The notes beneath the pieces are model-generated. The model had not been told where the DNA came from, ran no database searches, and saw only the letters and a list, made by a program, of their open reading frames with translations. This document shows positions 7,880-16,610 of a DNA stretch of 64,000 bases, one piece after another; within the stretch, counting starts at the first letter, position 1; the number at the start of each line of letters is the position of its first letter. The translations under genes and the position numbers were made by a program. Source of the stretch: Streptomyces bikiniensis (GTDB lineage Bacteria > Actinomycetota > Actinomycetes > Streptomycetales > Streptomycetaceae); contig JNWL01000027.1 of assembly GCA_000716465.1 (NCBI GenBank), forward strand, positions 1 through 64,000. The letters run 5' to 3'.

Positions 7880-9112
7880 TCACCGGAGTTCCTCCAGCGC
7901 CGCGCCGAAGTCCGCGAGGGCCCGGGCCACCCGGGGAAGCTCCGGGGGGTCCTCGGCCCCCAGGGCCTCGGTCCGCTCCTCCCCCGTGGTTCCCAGGAAC
8001 ATGCGCGTGCCGAAGCGGACCCGGAGGGCGCCCAGTTCGTCGCCGAAGCGGTGACCGCCGGCCGCGGGGGCGCCGAGCCGTTCGGTGAGGAGGGACTCCA
8101 GTTCCAGGGAGTCGGTGACGCCCCGGGCGGGGAGGCCGTCCCGCAGCGGTCCGAGGTCGGCGTAGAGGTGGCGGCCGGCCTGCGGGGGCAGGGAGAGCGC
8201 TCCGGCGGCGAGGACGGCGCGGTGGGCGGCTCCGGCGAGGCGGCCGTGGACGGCGGCGGCGCGGCGGGCCGGTGCGGTGACGTCCTCGGGTTCGTCGAGG
8301 GCGTGGGCGAGGGCGGGTGCCAGGGGGCCGGGGACGACGGAGCCGAGGGCGGTGAGGACGTCGAGGACGCGGGCGCGGGGGTCGGTCCAGCGGTCGGCGC
8401 GGGAGGGGTCGGTGGGCGGGAAGCGGGCGACGGCGCAGGGCCAGGCGGCGGGGGTGAGCGCGCCGCCGAGGTCGCTGAGGACGGTGACGTCGTCGGGGCA
8501 CATCTCGGCGGGGCTGACGAGGACGGTGCCGTGCGGGTCGTGGCGGGTGTCGCGCCAGGTCTCGTCGCTGACGACGTGGAGTCCTTCGGCGACGGCGGCC
8601 TCGCAGGCCTCGCGGACGAGTTCGGGCGGGGCGACGGTGCCGGTGGGGTCGTCGGCGACGGAGAGCAGCAGGACGCGGGGGTGGCCGCCCTCGGCGCGGA
8701 CGCGCCGGACGGTCTCCAGGAGGGCGTACGGGTCGGGGACGCCGCCGCACTCGGCGGGGGTGGGCACGTGGTACGCGGGGCGGCCGAGGAGCCGGGCCTG
8801 CGGGGCCCACCAGGCGGGGCAGGGCCGGGGCAGCAGGAGGTCGCCGCCGTGGGCGGCTATGAGGGCCAGGAGGAGGGCGGGGGCGCCGGGGGCGGCGACC
8901 ACGTCCTCGGGGTGGGTGCGCAGGCCCCGGCGCCACCAGTGTCCGGCGGCGGCCTCGCGCAGGACGGGGCCGCCGCCGGGCGGCTCGGGGTCGGTGCGTC
9001 CGGCGGCGGCGGAGAGGAGGCCGGCGAGCACGGGCGGGACGGGCAGGCCGGTGTCGGGGGCGGGGGGACCGTAGCGCACCGGGCCGCGCCCTTCCGGAGC
9101 CTTCTGCGGCAT
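7880..9112 (-). CDS. Class I/II aminotransferase homologue lacking the catalytic lysine
   Basis: A 410-residue fold-type-I PLP-enzyme homologue from the ATG at 9112 (MPQKAPEG). Family landmarks are recognisable: the NPTG site appears as DDPTGT, the PLP-ring Asp motif as SDETWRD, and the C-terminal carboxylate-binding Arg as LRVRFG. The segment that should carry the Schiff-base lysine (S-x-S-K) reads SDLGGALTPAAW. The only lysine in the whole protein is residue 4. The protein therefore cannot form the normal internal aldimine and is probably not a transaminase. The distance to the MBL gene is 64 bases on the same strand. A regulatory or binding role is possible but only inferred. Confidence 0.8.
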   Translation of the reverse strand: MPQKAPEGRGPVRYGPPAPDTGLPVPPVLAGLLSAAAGRTDPEPPGGGPVLREAAAGHWWRRGLRTHPEDVVAAPGAPALLLALIAAHGGDLLLPRPCPAWWAPQARLLGRPAYHVPTPAECGGVPDPYALLETVRRVRAEGGHPRVLLLSVADDPTGTVAPPELVREACEAAVAEGLHVVSDETWRDTRHDPHGTVLVSPAEMCPDDVTVLSDLGGALTPAAWPCAVARFPPTDPSRADRWTDPRARVLDVLTALGSVVPGPLAPALAHALDEPEDVTAPARRAAAVHGRLAGAAHRAVLAAGALSLPPQAGRHLYADLGPLRDGLPARGVTDSLELESLLTERLGAPAAGGHRFGDELGALRVRFGTRMFLGTTGEERTEALGAEDPPELPRVARALADFGAALEELR

Positions 9113-9225
9113 GTCCCGTACCTCCTGAGCGCACGGGGGCGCCGGGCACGGCACCCTCGTGCCCTTTATACGGAGGTTCGGACGGTTCCGCCGCTTCTGG
9201 GGGCGGTCCGAGGGACGGGCGCCTG

Positions 9226-9286
9226 CCCGGGGCGGTTCGCGCCCCGGGGAGGGGTGCCCGCCCCGGGGCGGTTCGCGGCCCGGGGG
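9226..9286 (-). terminator. Two GC-rich hairpins downstream of sulfite-oxidase-like gene
   Basis: CCCGGGGCG at 9226-9234 pairs with CGCCCCGGG at 9240-9248 around a 5-base GTTCG loop. A near copy follows at about 9261-9285 (CCCCGGG around GCGGTTCGCGG, then CCCGGGG). They sit between the stop at 9309 and the start of the aminotransferase homologue at 9112, so they would end the upstream transcript. There is no U-tract, as is common in Streptomyces. Confidence 0.5.
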
Positions 9287-9308
9287 AAGGCGTCGCTCCG
9301 GGACGGGC

Positions 9309-10517
9309 TCAGGCGACGGTGACGGGGTGGCGTACAGCCGCGCCGAACAGGTAGCCCTGGGTGTTGTGGACGGCCCGCTCGGGCTGGGTGTTCCCGGCGG
9401 CGTCGGTGGCGCGGGAGAGCAGGGTGGCCTGCCCGGGGCGGTCCGGGCGCCAGGGGGCGCTCCAGCGGACCCAGCCGTCGCGCCGGGGGACGTCGTGGAG
9501 CTGGGCCGGGCGCCAGTGGGCGCCGCCGTCGGTGGAGACCTCCACCTTCCGCACGGGGGCGAGGGCGGACCAGGCGCGGCCGGTCAGCCGGTGGACGCGC
9601 CCGGCCTCCAGGGTGGCCCCGAGGGGGAGCTGGTAGCCGGACTTGAGGGTCTGGCGCCCGAGCGGGGCGCTGCCGCCCTCGGGGTGGGCCTCGCCGAAGA
9701 GGCGGTACCAGTCGGTGGACCAGGGCGAGGCCAGGGGGCGGGTGGAGACCTCGATGTCGCCGAGCCACTTGACGGAGGCGATGCCGATCCAGGAGGGCAC
9801 GACGAGCCGGACCGGGTGCCCGTGGTCGTACGGAAGGGGCTCGCCGTTCATCTCGTACGCGAGGATCACGTCGTCCAGGGCCTTGGCGAGCGGCAGCGGG
9901 CGGCGCACCCGGCCGTAGTCGACGCCGCCGGAGACGTACGGGTCGTCGAGGCCGCGCGGCTGGACGGCGACGGCGTCGCGGGCGAGTCCGGCGCGCCGGA
10001 GCACGTCGGCGAGGCGGACGCCGCGCCAGCGGGCGGCCCCGACGGCGCCCAGGGTCCAGGCGGTGCCGCTGACGGCCTCGCCCTGCTGGCTCGTGTAGAA
10101 GCCGCGGCCGTTGCCGGCGCACTCGATGAGGGCCGTACGGGTGACGGACGGCAGGTCGCGCAGCTGCCCGTAGGTGAGGTGGAAGGGGCGGCGGCCGTGG
10201 AGCCCGTCGCCCCAGAGCGTCAGGCGCCAGTCGCGGGCGTCGAGGACGGGGGTGGAGGTGTGGTTGCGGACGAAGAAGCGGTCGGCGGGGGTGAGGTACC
10301 CGGTGTCCGCGAAGGCGTCGAACCGGGCCTCGGCGTTGGTGCCCCGGACGGTGAAGTGCTCGGCGGGGAGCGCCTTGACGATCCCGGGCGCGGCGGGCCC
10401 CGCCGCGGCCGCGTGCGCGGGGGCCGCGGCGGCGAGCCCGCCGAGGGCGGAGACCGCAGGGCTCGCGGCGAGCAGCTTCAGGAGGGAGCGGCGGGCGGGC
10501 ACGGGCGAGTACGGCAC
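9309..10517 (-). CDS. Tat-exported molybdopterin oxidoreductase, sulfite-oxidase type
   Basis: A 402-residue protein with a twin-arginine leader (PARRSLLKLLAA, then a hydrophobic stretch ending AHA at about residue 36), so it is exported folded with its cofactor. The body has the sulfite-oxidase/YedY-like domain with the molybdenum-ligand cysteine in IECAGNGRGF (about residue 131). A C-terminal Mo-co oxidoreductase dimerisation domain follows (about 275-400, VEVSTDGGAHWRPA). It likely oxidises sulfite or a related thioether or sulfoxide compound at the outer membrane face; no haem domain is present. It is divergent from the methyltransferase at 10918, with a 400-base spacer between. Confidence 0.88.
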   Translation of the reverse strand: MPYSPVPARRSLLKLLAASPAVSALGGLAAAAPAHAAAAGPAAPGIVKALPAEHFTVRGTNAEARFDAFADTGYLTPADRFFVRNHTSTPVLDARDWRLTLWGDGLHGRRPFHLTYGQLRDLPSVTRTALIECAGNGRGFYTSQQGEAVSGTAWTLGAVGAARWRGVRLADVLRRAGLARDAVAVQPRGLDDPYVSGGVDYGRVRRPLPLAKALDDVILAYEMNGEPLPYDHGHPVRLVVPSWIGIASVKWLGDIEVSTRPLASPWSTDWYRLFGEAHPEGGSAPLGRQTLKSGYQLPLGATLEAGRVHRLTGRAWSALAPVRKVEVSTDGGAHWRPAQLHDVPRRDGWVRWSAPWRPDRPGQATLLSRATDAAGNTQPERAVHNTQGYLFGAAVRHPVTVA

Positions 10518-10917
10518 GGGTCTCCTCGGCGGAAGGAAGGGGGAGGGCCGAACGGGCGGCGCGCCGATCCTAGGGGCACGGGACGCGTTCGAACGGTCCG
10601 TTCACAGGCCTGTCACAGAGGGCCTGCGGGGCCTGGCAGACGTGAGGGCGCTTTCCGGTGAGGACCGGAGAATGCAAGGTCGGCGGAGAGGGGCCGGGCG
10701 CGGGACGCGCGGCACGCCGATCCGTGCGGCGCTCCCCGCGGACCCGGTCGCCTCCGCCGCCGTGCACGGCCGCTCCGGCGGTCGGCCCTTGGAGGAACTC
10801 CTTTGCCGACGCGCCCTGTCGAGGTGGACCTCTGTCCACAATTCAAGACATGGGTCTCACCATTCGGCCGTGGCGCATACCGTGAGGGCATCCGCCCACA
10901 CCGAGGGAGCCGGTTCC
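10518..10917. other. 400-base divergent intergenic region
   Basis: This region separates the sulfite-oxidase-like gene (minus) from a methyltransferase (plus), and I see no convincing gene in it. A perfect 6-bp inverted repeat with a 4-base loop (GTGGAC, CTCT, GTCCAC) lies at 10824-10839. An ACAGGCCTGT palindrome lies near 10604-10613. Either could be a regulator site. The GC bias is weaker around 10835-10880, as expected for a promoter. Confidence 0.4.
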
Positions 10918-11754
10918 ATGACGCACGCCTCCACACCGCCCGCGGCCCACGAGACCGCCGTCTACACGCACGGCCACCACGAGTCGGTCCTGCGCTCGCA
11001 CAGCTGGCGGACCGCCGTCAACTCCGCCGCCTACCTGCTGCCCGCGCTGCGGGCGGGGCTGGACGTCCTGGACGTGGGCTGCGGGCCCGGCACCATCACC
11101 GCCGACCTGGCCGCCCTTGTCGCGCCGGGCCGCGTGACCGGGGTCGACGCCGCCGAGGACGTCCTGGTGAAGGCCCGCGCCGTCGCGGACGGACGCGGCC
11201 TGGAGAACGTCCGGTTCGCCGTGGCCGACGTCCACGCCCTGGACTTCCCCGACGACTCCTTCGACGTCGTCCACGCCCACCAGGTGCTCCAGCACGTCGG
11301 GGACCCGGTCGCCGCACTGCGCGAGATGCGGCGGGTGTGCCGCCCCGGCGGGATCGTCGCGGCCCGGGACAGCGACTACGGGGCCTTCGCCTGGTTCCCC
11401 GAACTGCCCGTCCTGGACGGGTGGCTGGAGCTGTACCACCGGGTGGCGCGCGCCAACGGCGGCGAACCGGACGCGGGCCGGCGCCTGTACTCCTGGGCCC
11501 GGCGGGCCGGCTTCACGGACGTCACGGCGACCGCCGGGACCTGGTGCTTCGCCACCCCCGGGGAGCGGGCCTGGTGGAGCGGCCTGTGGGCGGACCGCAC
11601 GACCGCCTCCGGCTACGCGGACCTGGCCGTCTCCGGCGGCCACGCGACCGCCGGGGAGCTGGCGGCGATCGCGGAGGCCTGGCGGGAGTGGGGCGGGCGG
11701 GAGGACGCGTGGTTCATGGTCCCGCACGGGGAGATCCTGTGCCGGGTGGCGTGA
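10918..11754 (+). CDS. Class I SAM-dependent methyltransferase (UbiE/Methyltransf_11 type)
   Basis: A 278-residue methyltransferase. Motif I is VLDVGCGPGT (about residues 42-51), the acidic post-I residue is in VTGVDAAED, and motif II reads DDSFDVVHAHQVLQHV. The remainder (REMRRVCRPGGIVAARD) follows the usual Rossmann layout. The substrate is probably a small molecule, as suggested by the C-terminal lid rich in Trp; it cannot be named. The ATG at 10918 is preceded by a GAGGGAGC site. It is convergent with the DUF5107 gene, only 7 bases away, so there is no room for a terminator between them. Confidence 0.87.
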   Translation: MTHASTPPAAHETAVYTHGHHESVLRSHSWRTAVNSAAYLLPALRAGLDVLDVGCGPGTITADLAALVAPGRVTGVDAAEDVLVKARAVADGRGLENVRFAVADVHALDFPDDSFDVVHAHQVLQHVGDPVAALREMRRVCRPGGIVAARDSDYGAFAWFPELPVLDGWLELYHRVARANGGEPDAGRRLYSWARRAGFTDVTATAGTWCFATPGERAWWSGLWADRTTASGYADLAVSGGHATAGELAAIAEAWREWGGREDAWFMVPHGEILCRVA

Positions 11755-11761
11755 TCCCCCC

Positions 11762-13729
11762 TCACGGGTTCGGGCGCATCCGGAACTCGTAGGCGTCCGG
11801 CAGGGGTTCGTCGGTGGTGCGCGCCCAGAGCTCGCCGAGCACCTCGGCGCCCTCGCCCAGGTCCGCCACTTCGAAGCCCTCGTCGAAGACGGCACGGGCC
11901 GCGTCCGGGCGGCCCTCCGCGAGGAGGATCCGGACCTCCAGGAGCCGGAACGCTCCCCTCCCCCGTACCCCGTCGGGAAGGCGGGCCCAGAGCTGCCGGG
12001 CCCGGTCGGTCCGGCCGGCGTCGAGCAGCGCCGTCACGGCCTCGCGGCCGAGGGCGGCGGCCACCGCCTCCCCTTCCTCGGAGACGGCGTGGCCCGCGTG
12101 GTCGGCGAAGGCCTCGGCGAACCGTTCGGCGGCCCGCTCCGCGTGCCCGTCCTCCCGGTCGGCCACGGCCAGGCAGTACAGCAGCGGCCAGGAGACCCCG
12201 GCCCCGCGCAGTCCCCGCTCCCAGCTCCGTACCGCCTGGGCTCGGTCCCCGGCGTGCCACTGGGCGATGCCGAGGTGGTACTCGGTGGCGGGGTCGGCCG
12301 GGGCGGTCTCCAGCATGTCCCGCCAGGGGGCGGAGACGAGCGGCGCACCGGGCCCGGCACCCTTCGCCGGGGGCGGCAGGACGCCGGTGCGCAGGAGTGC
12401 GCGCCACGGCTCCTGCGCCGGGCCGAGCGTCGACTCGGGGAAGGGCGTGCCGGGCAGCTCGTACCCCCCGCGCAGGACTTCGAGGGCGCCCCAGCCGGAG
12501 CCGGCCGCGAGGACCGTCTCCGGCTCGCCGTCGGCGGCGTGCTCCCGCCAGGCGGTGTACGCGGCGTCGACGGCGGCCCGGGGCAGGGCGCCGTCCAGGG
12601 CGCGTTCGGCGTCCGCGCGGACCGCCGCCCAGTCGTCACCGAGTACGGCGGCGGGATCGGCGGCGAGCGGACCGTACGCCTCCAGCCAGCTGAACTCCTC
12701 CCCGCCCGCCAGCTCCAGGTGCTCCAGCTGGGTGCGGGCGAGTCCGGCCTGGATCTCGGCGTAGCCGGGGGTGCCGGGTTCGGTCAGCCACTCCTGCCAG
12801 CGGCGGCCGCCGCGCCCGGTGCCCCAGACGAAGAGCTTGCGGCCGCGCAGGGCGTCGGTGGAGGTCTGGACGAGCCCGGTGCCGTCCGCGCCGAGGGCGG
12901 CGATCCAGGGCCGCCGCCCCTCCGGGAGGTCGTAGAACCAGTCGGCGGCGTGGGTGCTGTTCAGGGGGTACGAGCGGTCGGTGCCGGTGTCGTCGGCGGG
13001 TACGGACACGCGGTCCAGGCCCCGCTCGTAGCCGTGGTGCCAGGCCTCGTCGGCGGGCGCGAGGATCCGCCGGTCCTCGGGGACGGCGGTGTTGGACCAC
13101 CAGTAGACGGGGGCGGGGCGCTCGTGGGGGTTGCGTATCCGGACGCCGACGCGGAGGAAGTCGGAGCCCTCCGGGAGCCACAGGTCGACCTGGAACGGCA
13201 GGTCGCGCAGCCGCTCCCACTCCCAGAGGCGGAGCATCGGGCCGCCGTCGGGCGCGCGGACGGCCGCCGCGTGGAGGGGCGAGCAGGAGAGGGCGCCGTG
13301 GCCGGTGGCGCCGGTGTTCCACTCGACGCCGCCGGCGAACCAGGCGCCGTTGAGGGCGAAGGCGGCGGGCTGGAGGACGGGGTTGCGGTGGACCAGCTCG
13401 CGGCCGGTGGGCTTGTGGTGGAGGGAGTGGATCCGGCCGCCGAGGCCGGGCAGGACGGTGACCCGGAGCCGGTCGTTCTCGATCACGAGCGCGTCGAGGT
13501 CCGCGGGGGCCCGGTCGCGGCCGTAGCCGTCGCGCACGGGGACGGGCAGGAGGCTGCGCAGCGGCGCCCGGCCGATGCCCCGGGCCATGTCGCGCGGGAG
13601 CCCGGCGAGGGTCCGCGCGTCGACGGCGTGCGCCCCGGCGCGGGCGGGCGCGCGCAGGGCGGGAAGCGGGTTGTCCGGTCCCAACGGGGCCGCGGGCAGC
13701 GTCAGTACGGCACGTCGTACGGTCGTCAT
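11762..13729 (-). CDS. DUF5107 / TPR protein, glycoside-processing-like
   Basis: A 655-residue protein. Residues about 45-350 form a DUF5107-type beta-sandwich domain related to aldose-epimerase or glycosidase-like folds (landmarks PGLGGRIHSLHHKPTGREL, FAGGVEWNTG, PVYWWSNTAVPE, DWFYDLPEGRRPW). Residues about 480-640 have tetratricopeptide-like helical pairs (YHLGIAQWHAGDRAQAVRSW, LLYCLAVADREDG). Homologues are large cytosolic proteins found near sugar-metabolism genes. No signal peptide is present. The function is unknown beyond likely carbohydrate binding or processing. The start at 13729 (MTTVRRAVL) is the first Met before the conserved part. It is convergent with the methyltransferase. Confidence 0.8.
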   Translation of the reverse strand: MTTVRRAVLTLPAAPLGPDNPLPALRAPARAGAHAVDARTLAGLPRDMARGIGRAPLRSLLPVPVRDGYGRDRAPADLDALVIENDRLRVTVLPGLGGRIHSLHHKPTGRELVHRNPVLQPAAFALNGAWFAGGVEWNTGATGHGALSCSPLHAAAVRAPDGGPMLRLWEWERLRDLPFQVDLWLPEGSDFLRVGVRIRNPHERPAPVYWWSNTAVPEDRRILAPADEAWHHGYERGLDRVSVPADDTGTDRSYPLNSTHAADWFYDLPEGRRPWIAALGADGTGLVQTSTDALRGRKLFVWGTGRGGRRWQEWLTEPGTPGYAEIQAGLARTQLEHLELAGGEEFSWLEAYGPLAADPAAVLGDDWAAVRADAERALDGALPRAAVDAAYTAWREHAADGEPETVLAAGSGWGALEVLRGGYELPGTPFPESTLGPAQEPWRALLRTGVLPPPAKGAGPGAPLVSAPWRDMLETAPADPATEYHLGIAQWHAGDRAQAVRSWERGLRGAGVSWPLLYCLAVADREDGHAERAAERFAEAFADHAGHAVSEEGEAVAAALGREAVTALLDAGRTDRARQLWARLPDGVRGRGAFRLLEVRILLAEGRPDAARAVFDEGFEVADLGEGAEVLGELWARTTDEPLPDAYEFRMRPNP

Positions 13730-13918
13730 CGCCCCATGGAACACGGTGGGGTCCGTCCTGACCAGGGGCTCTCGGCGTCGGGCTCCGGGCAGGCCAGACG
13801 GGCGGGGCGGCCGGATATTCCGGGCGGCGCGGGGGCCCGCCGTCGTACGGTGACGGGTCGGCGCGCCGCCGTGGCGGGCCGGGCAGCAGTGGCACCAGAG
13901 GCACAGGGAGTACGGGGA

Positions 13919-14251
13919 ATGGGCACGCAGCACACCTACCGGGTCATCGTGCGCGGCACGTTCGACGGCCTGTCGGAGGAGAGCCGGTCCCGGCTGCTCG
14001 CCGAGGCGGACGACCACGGGCTCGCGGCGATGCAGTTCACGGAGGAGGGCTCGCTGGCCTACGACCGGACGCTGAAGCACTTCTCGTACCGTCTGGTCGT
14101 CGTCTCCGACGCCGAGGACGGCGAGGAGATGGCGGGCGCGCTCGCGGAGGACCGGGTGGAGACGGCGCTCAGGGCGCTCGGCCACGGCTACAAGGGGCTG
14201 CGCTCGACCGTGACGGACCTCGACACGATGAAGATCAACCGCAAGCGCTGA
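13919..14251 (+). CDS. DUF6204 family protein
   Basis: A 110-residue cytosolic protein starting MGTQHTYRVIVRG, with a GGGAG ribosome site about 8 bases upstream. The sequence (F-x-x-L, LLAEADDHGL, FTEEGSLAYD, FSYRLVV) matches my memory of the actinobacterial DUF6204 family: a small alpha/beta protein, often next to acetyltransferases, with no known function. The Lys/Arg-rich C-terminus (MKINRKR) and lack of export signals suggest a cytoplasmic location. It is divergent from the DUF5107 gene and convergent with the acetyltransferase. Confidence 0.75.
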   Translation: MGTQHTYRVIVRGTFDGLSEESRSRLLAEADDHGLAAMQFTEEGSLAYDRTLKHFSYRLVVVSDAEDGEEMAGALAEDRVETALRALGHGYKGLRSTVTDLDTMKINRKR

Positions 14252-14290
14252 GGCCGTCGCGCGGTCACGCCCCGGGTCCGGGCCGCAGGC

Positions 14291-14896
14291 TCACACCGCG
14301 GATTCCGGGGCCGTCGCGGGTGCCGTGATCGCCCAGCGCTCGTGGTCGCGCCAGGCGCCGTCGATGAACAGCATCGCGGGCGAGAACCCCTCCAGGCGGA
14401 AGCCGGCGCGGCGGACGAGGGCGCGGGAGGCGGCGTTGCCGGGCTGGATGTTCGCCTCCAGGCGGTGCAGGTCGAGGGACCCGAAGGCGTGGTCCAGGAC
14501 CAGGCCCAGGGCTTCGGTGAGCAGACCGCGCCCGGCGGCGTGCGCGAAGGCGCCGTAGCCGAGGGCCCCGCTGCGGAAGGCACCGCGGACGATGTTGTTG
14601 ATGGTGACGAACCCGGCGATCCGGCCGTCCCGCGCGCGCTCGCACACCAGGAACCCGGCGCGCGCCGGGTCACCGAGGAGCGTCCCGGCGTAGGCGGCGT
14701 ACGCCTCGGGCGTGCACGGCGGGAACAGCCACGGCCGGTGCAGCTCCCGGCTCTCGCGGGCACGGGCGGTGAACTCGCCGGCGTCGTCCCGCGAGAAGGG
14801 CCGCAGACCCACGCGGGGGCCGACGGCGAGGTACGGGCCGGGATTCCCGGAGGACGGATCCGGGGCGGAGGGGTACGGACCCGGGGCATCGGACAT
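14291..14896 (-). CDS. GNAT acetyltransferase, RimJ/RimL type
   Basis: A 201-residue protein with the Acetyltransf_3 layout: GLRPFSRDDAGEF at the start of the fold, IAGFVTINNIVRG, then a degenerate acetyl-CoA loop (Y-G-A-F-x-x-A-x-G-R-G-L-L-T-E-A) and the RimJ-like ending LEANIQPGNAASRALVRRAG followed by F. By family it should acetylate an N-terminal amine or amino group of a protein or small molecule. The first 20 residues are Pro/Ser-rich and probably unstructured. Upstream lies a 7- and 14-base tandem array. Confidence 0.87.
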   Translation of the reverse strand: MSDAPGPYPSAPDPSSGNPGPYLAVGPRVGLRPFSRDDAGEFTARARESRELHRPWLFPPCTPEAYAAYAGTLLGDPARAGFLVCERARDGRIAGFVTINNIVRGAFRSGALGYGAFAHAAGRGLLTEALGLVLDHAFGSLDLHRLEANIQPGNAASRALVRRAGFRLEGFSPAMLFIDGAWRDHERWAITAPATAPESAV

Positions 14897-14978
14897 GCGG
14901 CCAGGTTATGCGGACCGGCCGTACGGGGCGGACCGGGCGGCCTGCGGCGTCCCGCGGCCGGCGGCCGGTGCCGGTGCC

Positions 14979-15082
14979 GGCGGTCGGCGGTCGGCGGTCG
15001 GCGGTCGGCGATGGGCAGTCGGCGGTCGGCGATCTGCGGTCCGCGATCTGCGGTCGGCGATCTGTGGCTGGCGGTCGGCGGC
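14979..15082. repeat. 7-bp / 14-bp tandem array between GNAT and PASTA-like genes
   Basis: Four exact copies of GGCGGTC at 14979-15006 are followed by mixed 14-base units of the form GGCGATCTGCGGTC up to about 15082. The array lies about 90 bases past the stop of the PASTA-like gene and 83 bases before the GNAT start, with all genes on the minus strand. Confidence 0.75.
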
Positions 15083-15169
15083 CAGGGGGCGGCGGTCGGT
15101 AGCCGGTGGAACCGCCCGCCCGGCCACCGGCGAGGCCGGACCGGCGCGCCGTACGGTCGGGGCCCCCGG

Positions 15170-15520
15170 TCAGCGGCGGGCCGTGCGGACGCGGGGCGGG
15201 CAGGTCTCGCCCCGGCGGACGACCCCGATCATGACGGTGGTCCGCCGGTCGAGGTCCGCGCCCGCTTCCGGGTACTGGGTGCAGACCTGCCAGCGCGAGG
15301 GCCAGAGCACCCGCCGGTCCCGGCCGCTCACGTCGTGGACGTCGAGCCGGGTCCGGCGGTCCAGACGGGTGAAGACGCGCCACAGGCCCAGGCCCAGGAA
15401 GTCCGGCACCGTCCGTTCTCCCGGTCCGTCCGCGGCCCCGGAGGCTTCCTCCGCCGAGGTCGCGGCGACGGCCGCGAGCGCGAGGAGGGCGCCCGCGCCG
15501 ACGGCGGCGGCCCGCCTCAC
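15170..15520 (-). CDS. Small secreted protein with a PASTA-like domain
   Basis: A 116-residue protein that begins with a signal peptide (MRRAAAVGAGALLALAAVAA, cleavage probably near residue 24). The mature part contains one PASTA-like motif: VPDFLGLGLWRV, a middle strand, then WQVCTQYPEAGADLDRRTTV, matching the V-P-x-L-x-G start and the Q-x-P-x-x-G end of such domains. Two cysteines could form a disulfide. PASTA domains bind peptidoglycan or beta-lactams, so a wall-associated role is inferred. The GTG at 15520 overlaps the stop of a 24-codon upstream frame and has a GGGAGG site 5 bases before it. Confidence 0.7.
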   Translation of the reverse strand: MRRAAAVGAGALLALAAVAATSAEEASGAADGPGERTVPDFLGLGLWRVFTRLDRRTRLDVHDVSGRDRRVLWPSRWQVCTQYPEAGADLDRRTTVMIGVVRRGETCPPRVRTARR

Positions 15521-15591
15521 TTCCGCCTCCCGCCGGGCCGGAACGTGCCCGCGCCCGCGTCCGCCGTCCGTTCCCTGTCCTGGGGACTCAT
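15517..15591 (-). CDS. Possible 24-residue leader ORF coupled to the PASTA-like gene
   Basis: A very short frame, ATG at 15591, encodes MSPQDRERTADAGAGTFRPG and four further basic residues. Its TGA overlaps the GTG start of the PASTA-like gene by two bases (GTGA on the minus strand). A GAGGAGAGG sequence lies about 10 bases before its ATG. The overlap is the arrangement seen in coupled genes; it could be a small protein or a leader that sets translation of the downstream gene. It has no recognisable family, so confidence is low. Confidence 0.35.
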   Translation of the reverse strand: MSPQDRERTADAGAGTFRPGGRRK

Positions 15592-15723
15592 CGTTCCGGG
15601 CCTCTCCTCGTCGTACTGTCCCTGCGTCGTACTGTCCCTGCCGTCCGTACCGGCCGCCGCCGTGGGACCAGAATGAGGGGCGCGGGGCCCTGCCATGGCG
15701 GTGGGGAGAGCCGTACGGGTGAC

Positions 15724-15751
15724 TTGTCAGACAACGTGGCCCGGCTACCGT
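15724..15751 (+). promoter_or_regulatory. Promoter with overlapping GntR-type operator (gntR autoregulation)
   Basis: TTGTCAGACAA at 15724-15734 is an 11-bp palindrome fitting the T-N-GT-N3-AC-N-A pattern bound by FadR-type GntR regulators. Its left half doubles as a -35 box (TTGTCA, 15724-15729), followed after 16 bases by TACCGT (15746-15751) as -10. The GntR gene starts at 15792. The same palindrome, with its central base complemented, occurs at 16631-16641 in the next gene. A bound regulator here would block its own transcription. Confidence 0.6.
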
Positions 15752-15791
15752 GGTTCCGGAGGCGGGACCGACAACGAGAAGAGGAGGGCCC

Positions 15792-16547
15792 GTGGCGGTC
15801 GGCGGACAGCGGCGGCGGCCGGTCGTGGCGCTCTACGAGCGGATCGCGGACGCCGTCCACGACGGCACCTACCCGCCGGGGTCCACGCTCCCCTCCGAGC
15901 CGAAGCTCGCCGCCGAGCTGGGCGTGAGCCGGCCCGCCCTGCGCGAGGCGCTGCTGCTGCTCCAGGAGGACGGCGTCCTCACCGTGCGGCGCGGGGTCGG
16001 CCGCACCGTGAACGACCGCCCGCCCCGGCGCGGGTTCGAGCAGGTCCAGCCGCTGGAGGAGCTGATCGGCGGGAGCGTACCGCTCCGCGTGCGGGCGCTC
16101 CTGCGGACGGCCGAGGAGCCGACCGACTTCACCGCCCAGCACCTGCTGGCCCCGGCCCGCGCCGAGCTGCGGTTCTGGGAGTCCGTGCTGTCCGGGGAGG
16201 GGACGGCGGCGGCCCTGAGCCACGAGTGGGCGGCGGCCGACGACCTCCTCGGCCGGGTGCACCCCGAGTTCGCGCGGGCCCTGCGGGAGGCGGACGCCGG
16301 CGGGCGTCCCGCCGCCTCCATGCTCTCGGTCCTGGTCGGGGCCTCGCGCGAGACGGCCCTGAGCGCGCACAGCGGCATCACGGCGACGCTGCTCGGGCGG
16401 CGGCGCGGGGACCAGCTGGGACGCCCGGCGGACACCCCGGCCGTCCTGGTCACCCAGGTCGTGCGAGTCGGCGAGGTCCCGGTCCTGGCCGCCAAGCACA
16501 CGCTGCCGACGGGCGCGCCCGCCCTGCCGGTGCTGCACTCCCACTGA
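15792..16547 (+). CDS. GntR family transcriptional regulator
   Basis: A 251-residue regulator. The N-terminal winged helix-turn-helix spans about residues 10-75 ([48 protein letters not shown]). The C-terminal part is a UTRA-like effector domain. The GTG at 15792 follows a strong GAAGAGGAGGG site. The neighbour 77 bases downstream is adenosine deaminase, and an identical palindrome stands at both promoters, so I infer that it represses itself and add in response to a nucleoside-related ligand. The effector is not known. The C-terminal half lacks strong motifs that would fix the ligand class. Confidence 0.87.
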   Translation: MAVGGQRRRPVVALYERIADAVHDGTYPPGSTLPSEPKLAAELGVSRPALREALLLLQEDGVLTVRRGVGRTVNDRPPRRGFEQVQPLEELIGGSVPLRVRALLRTAEEPTDFTAQHLLAPARAELRFWESVLSGEGTAAALSHEWAAADDLLGRVHPEFARALREADAGGRPAASMLSVLVGASRETALSAHSGITATLLGRRRGDQLGRPADTPAVLVTQVVRVGEVPVLAAKHTLPTGAPALPVLHSH

Positions 16548-16610
16548 GCGGTCCCCGCGCTCCTCCCGGCCCCTGTCGGGGCCGTCACGGCGCGCCCCCT
16601 CCCCGTGGCG

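Noticed and set aside
10585..10600. GAACGGTCCGTTC as a second LexA-type site
   Set aside because: The spacer between GAAC and GTTC is 5 bases, not the 4 of the actinobacterial SOS box, and the neighbouring genes are not repair genes.
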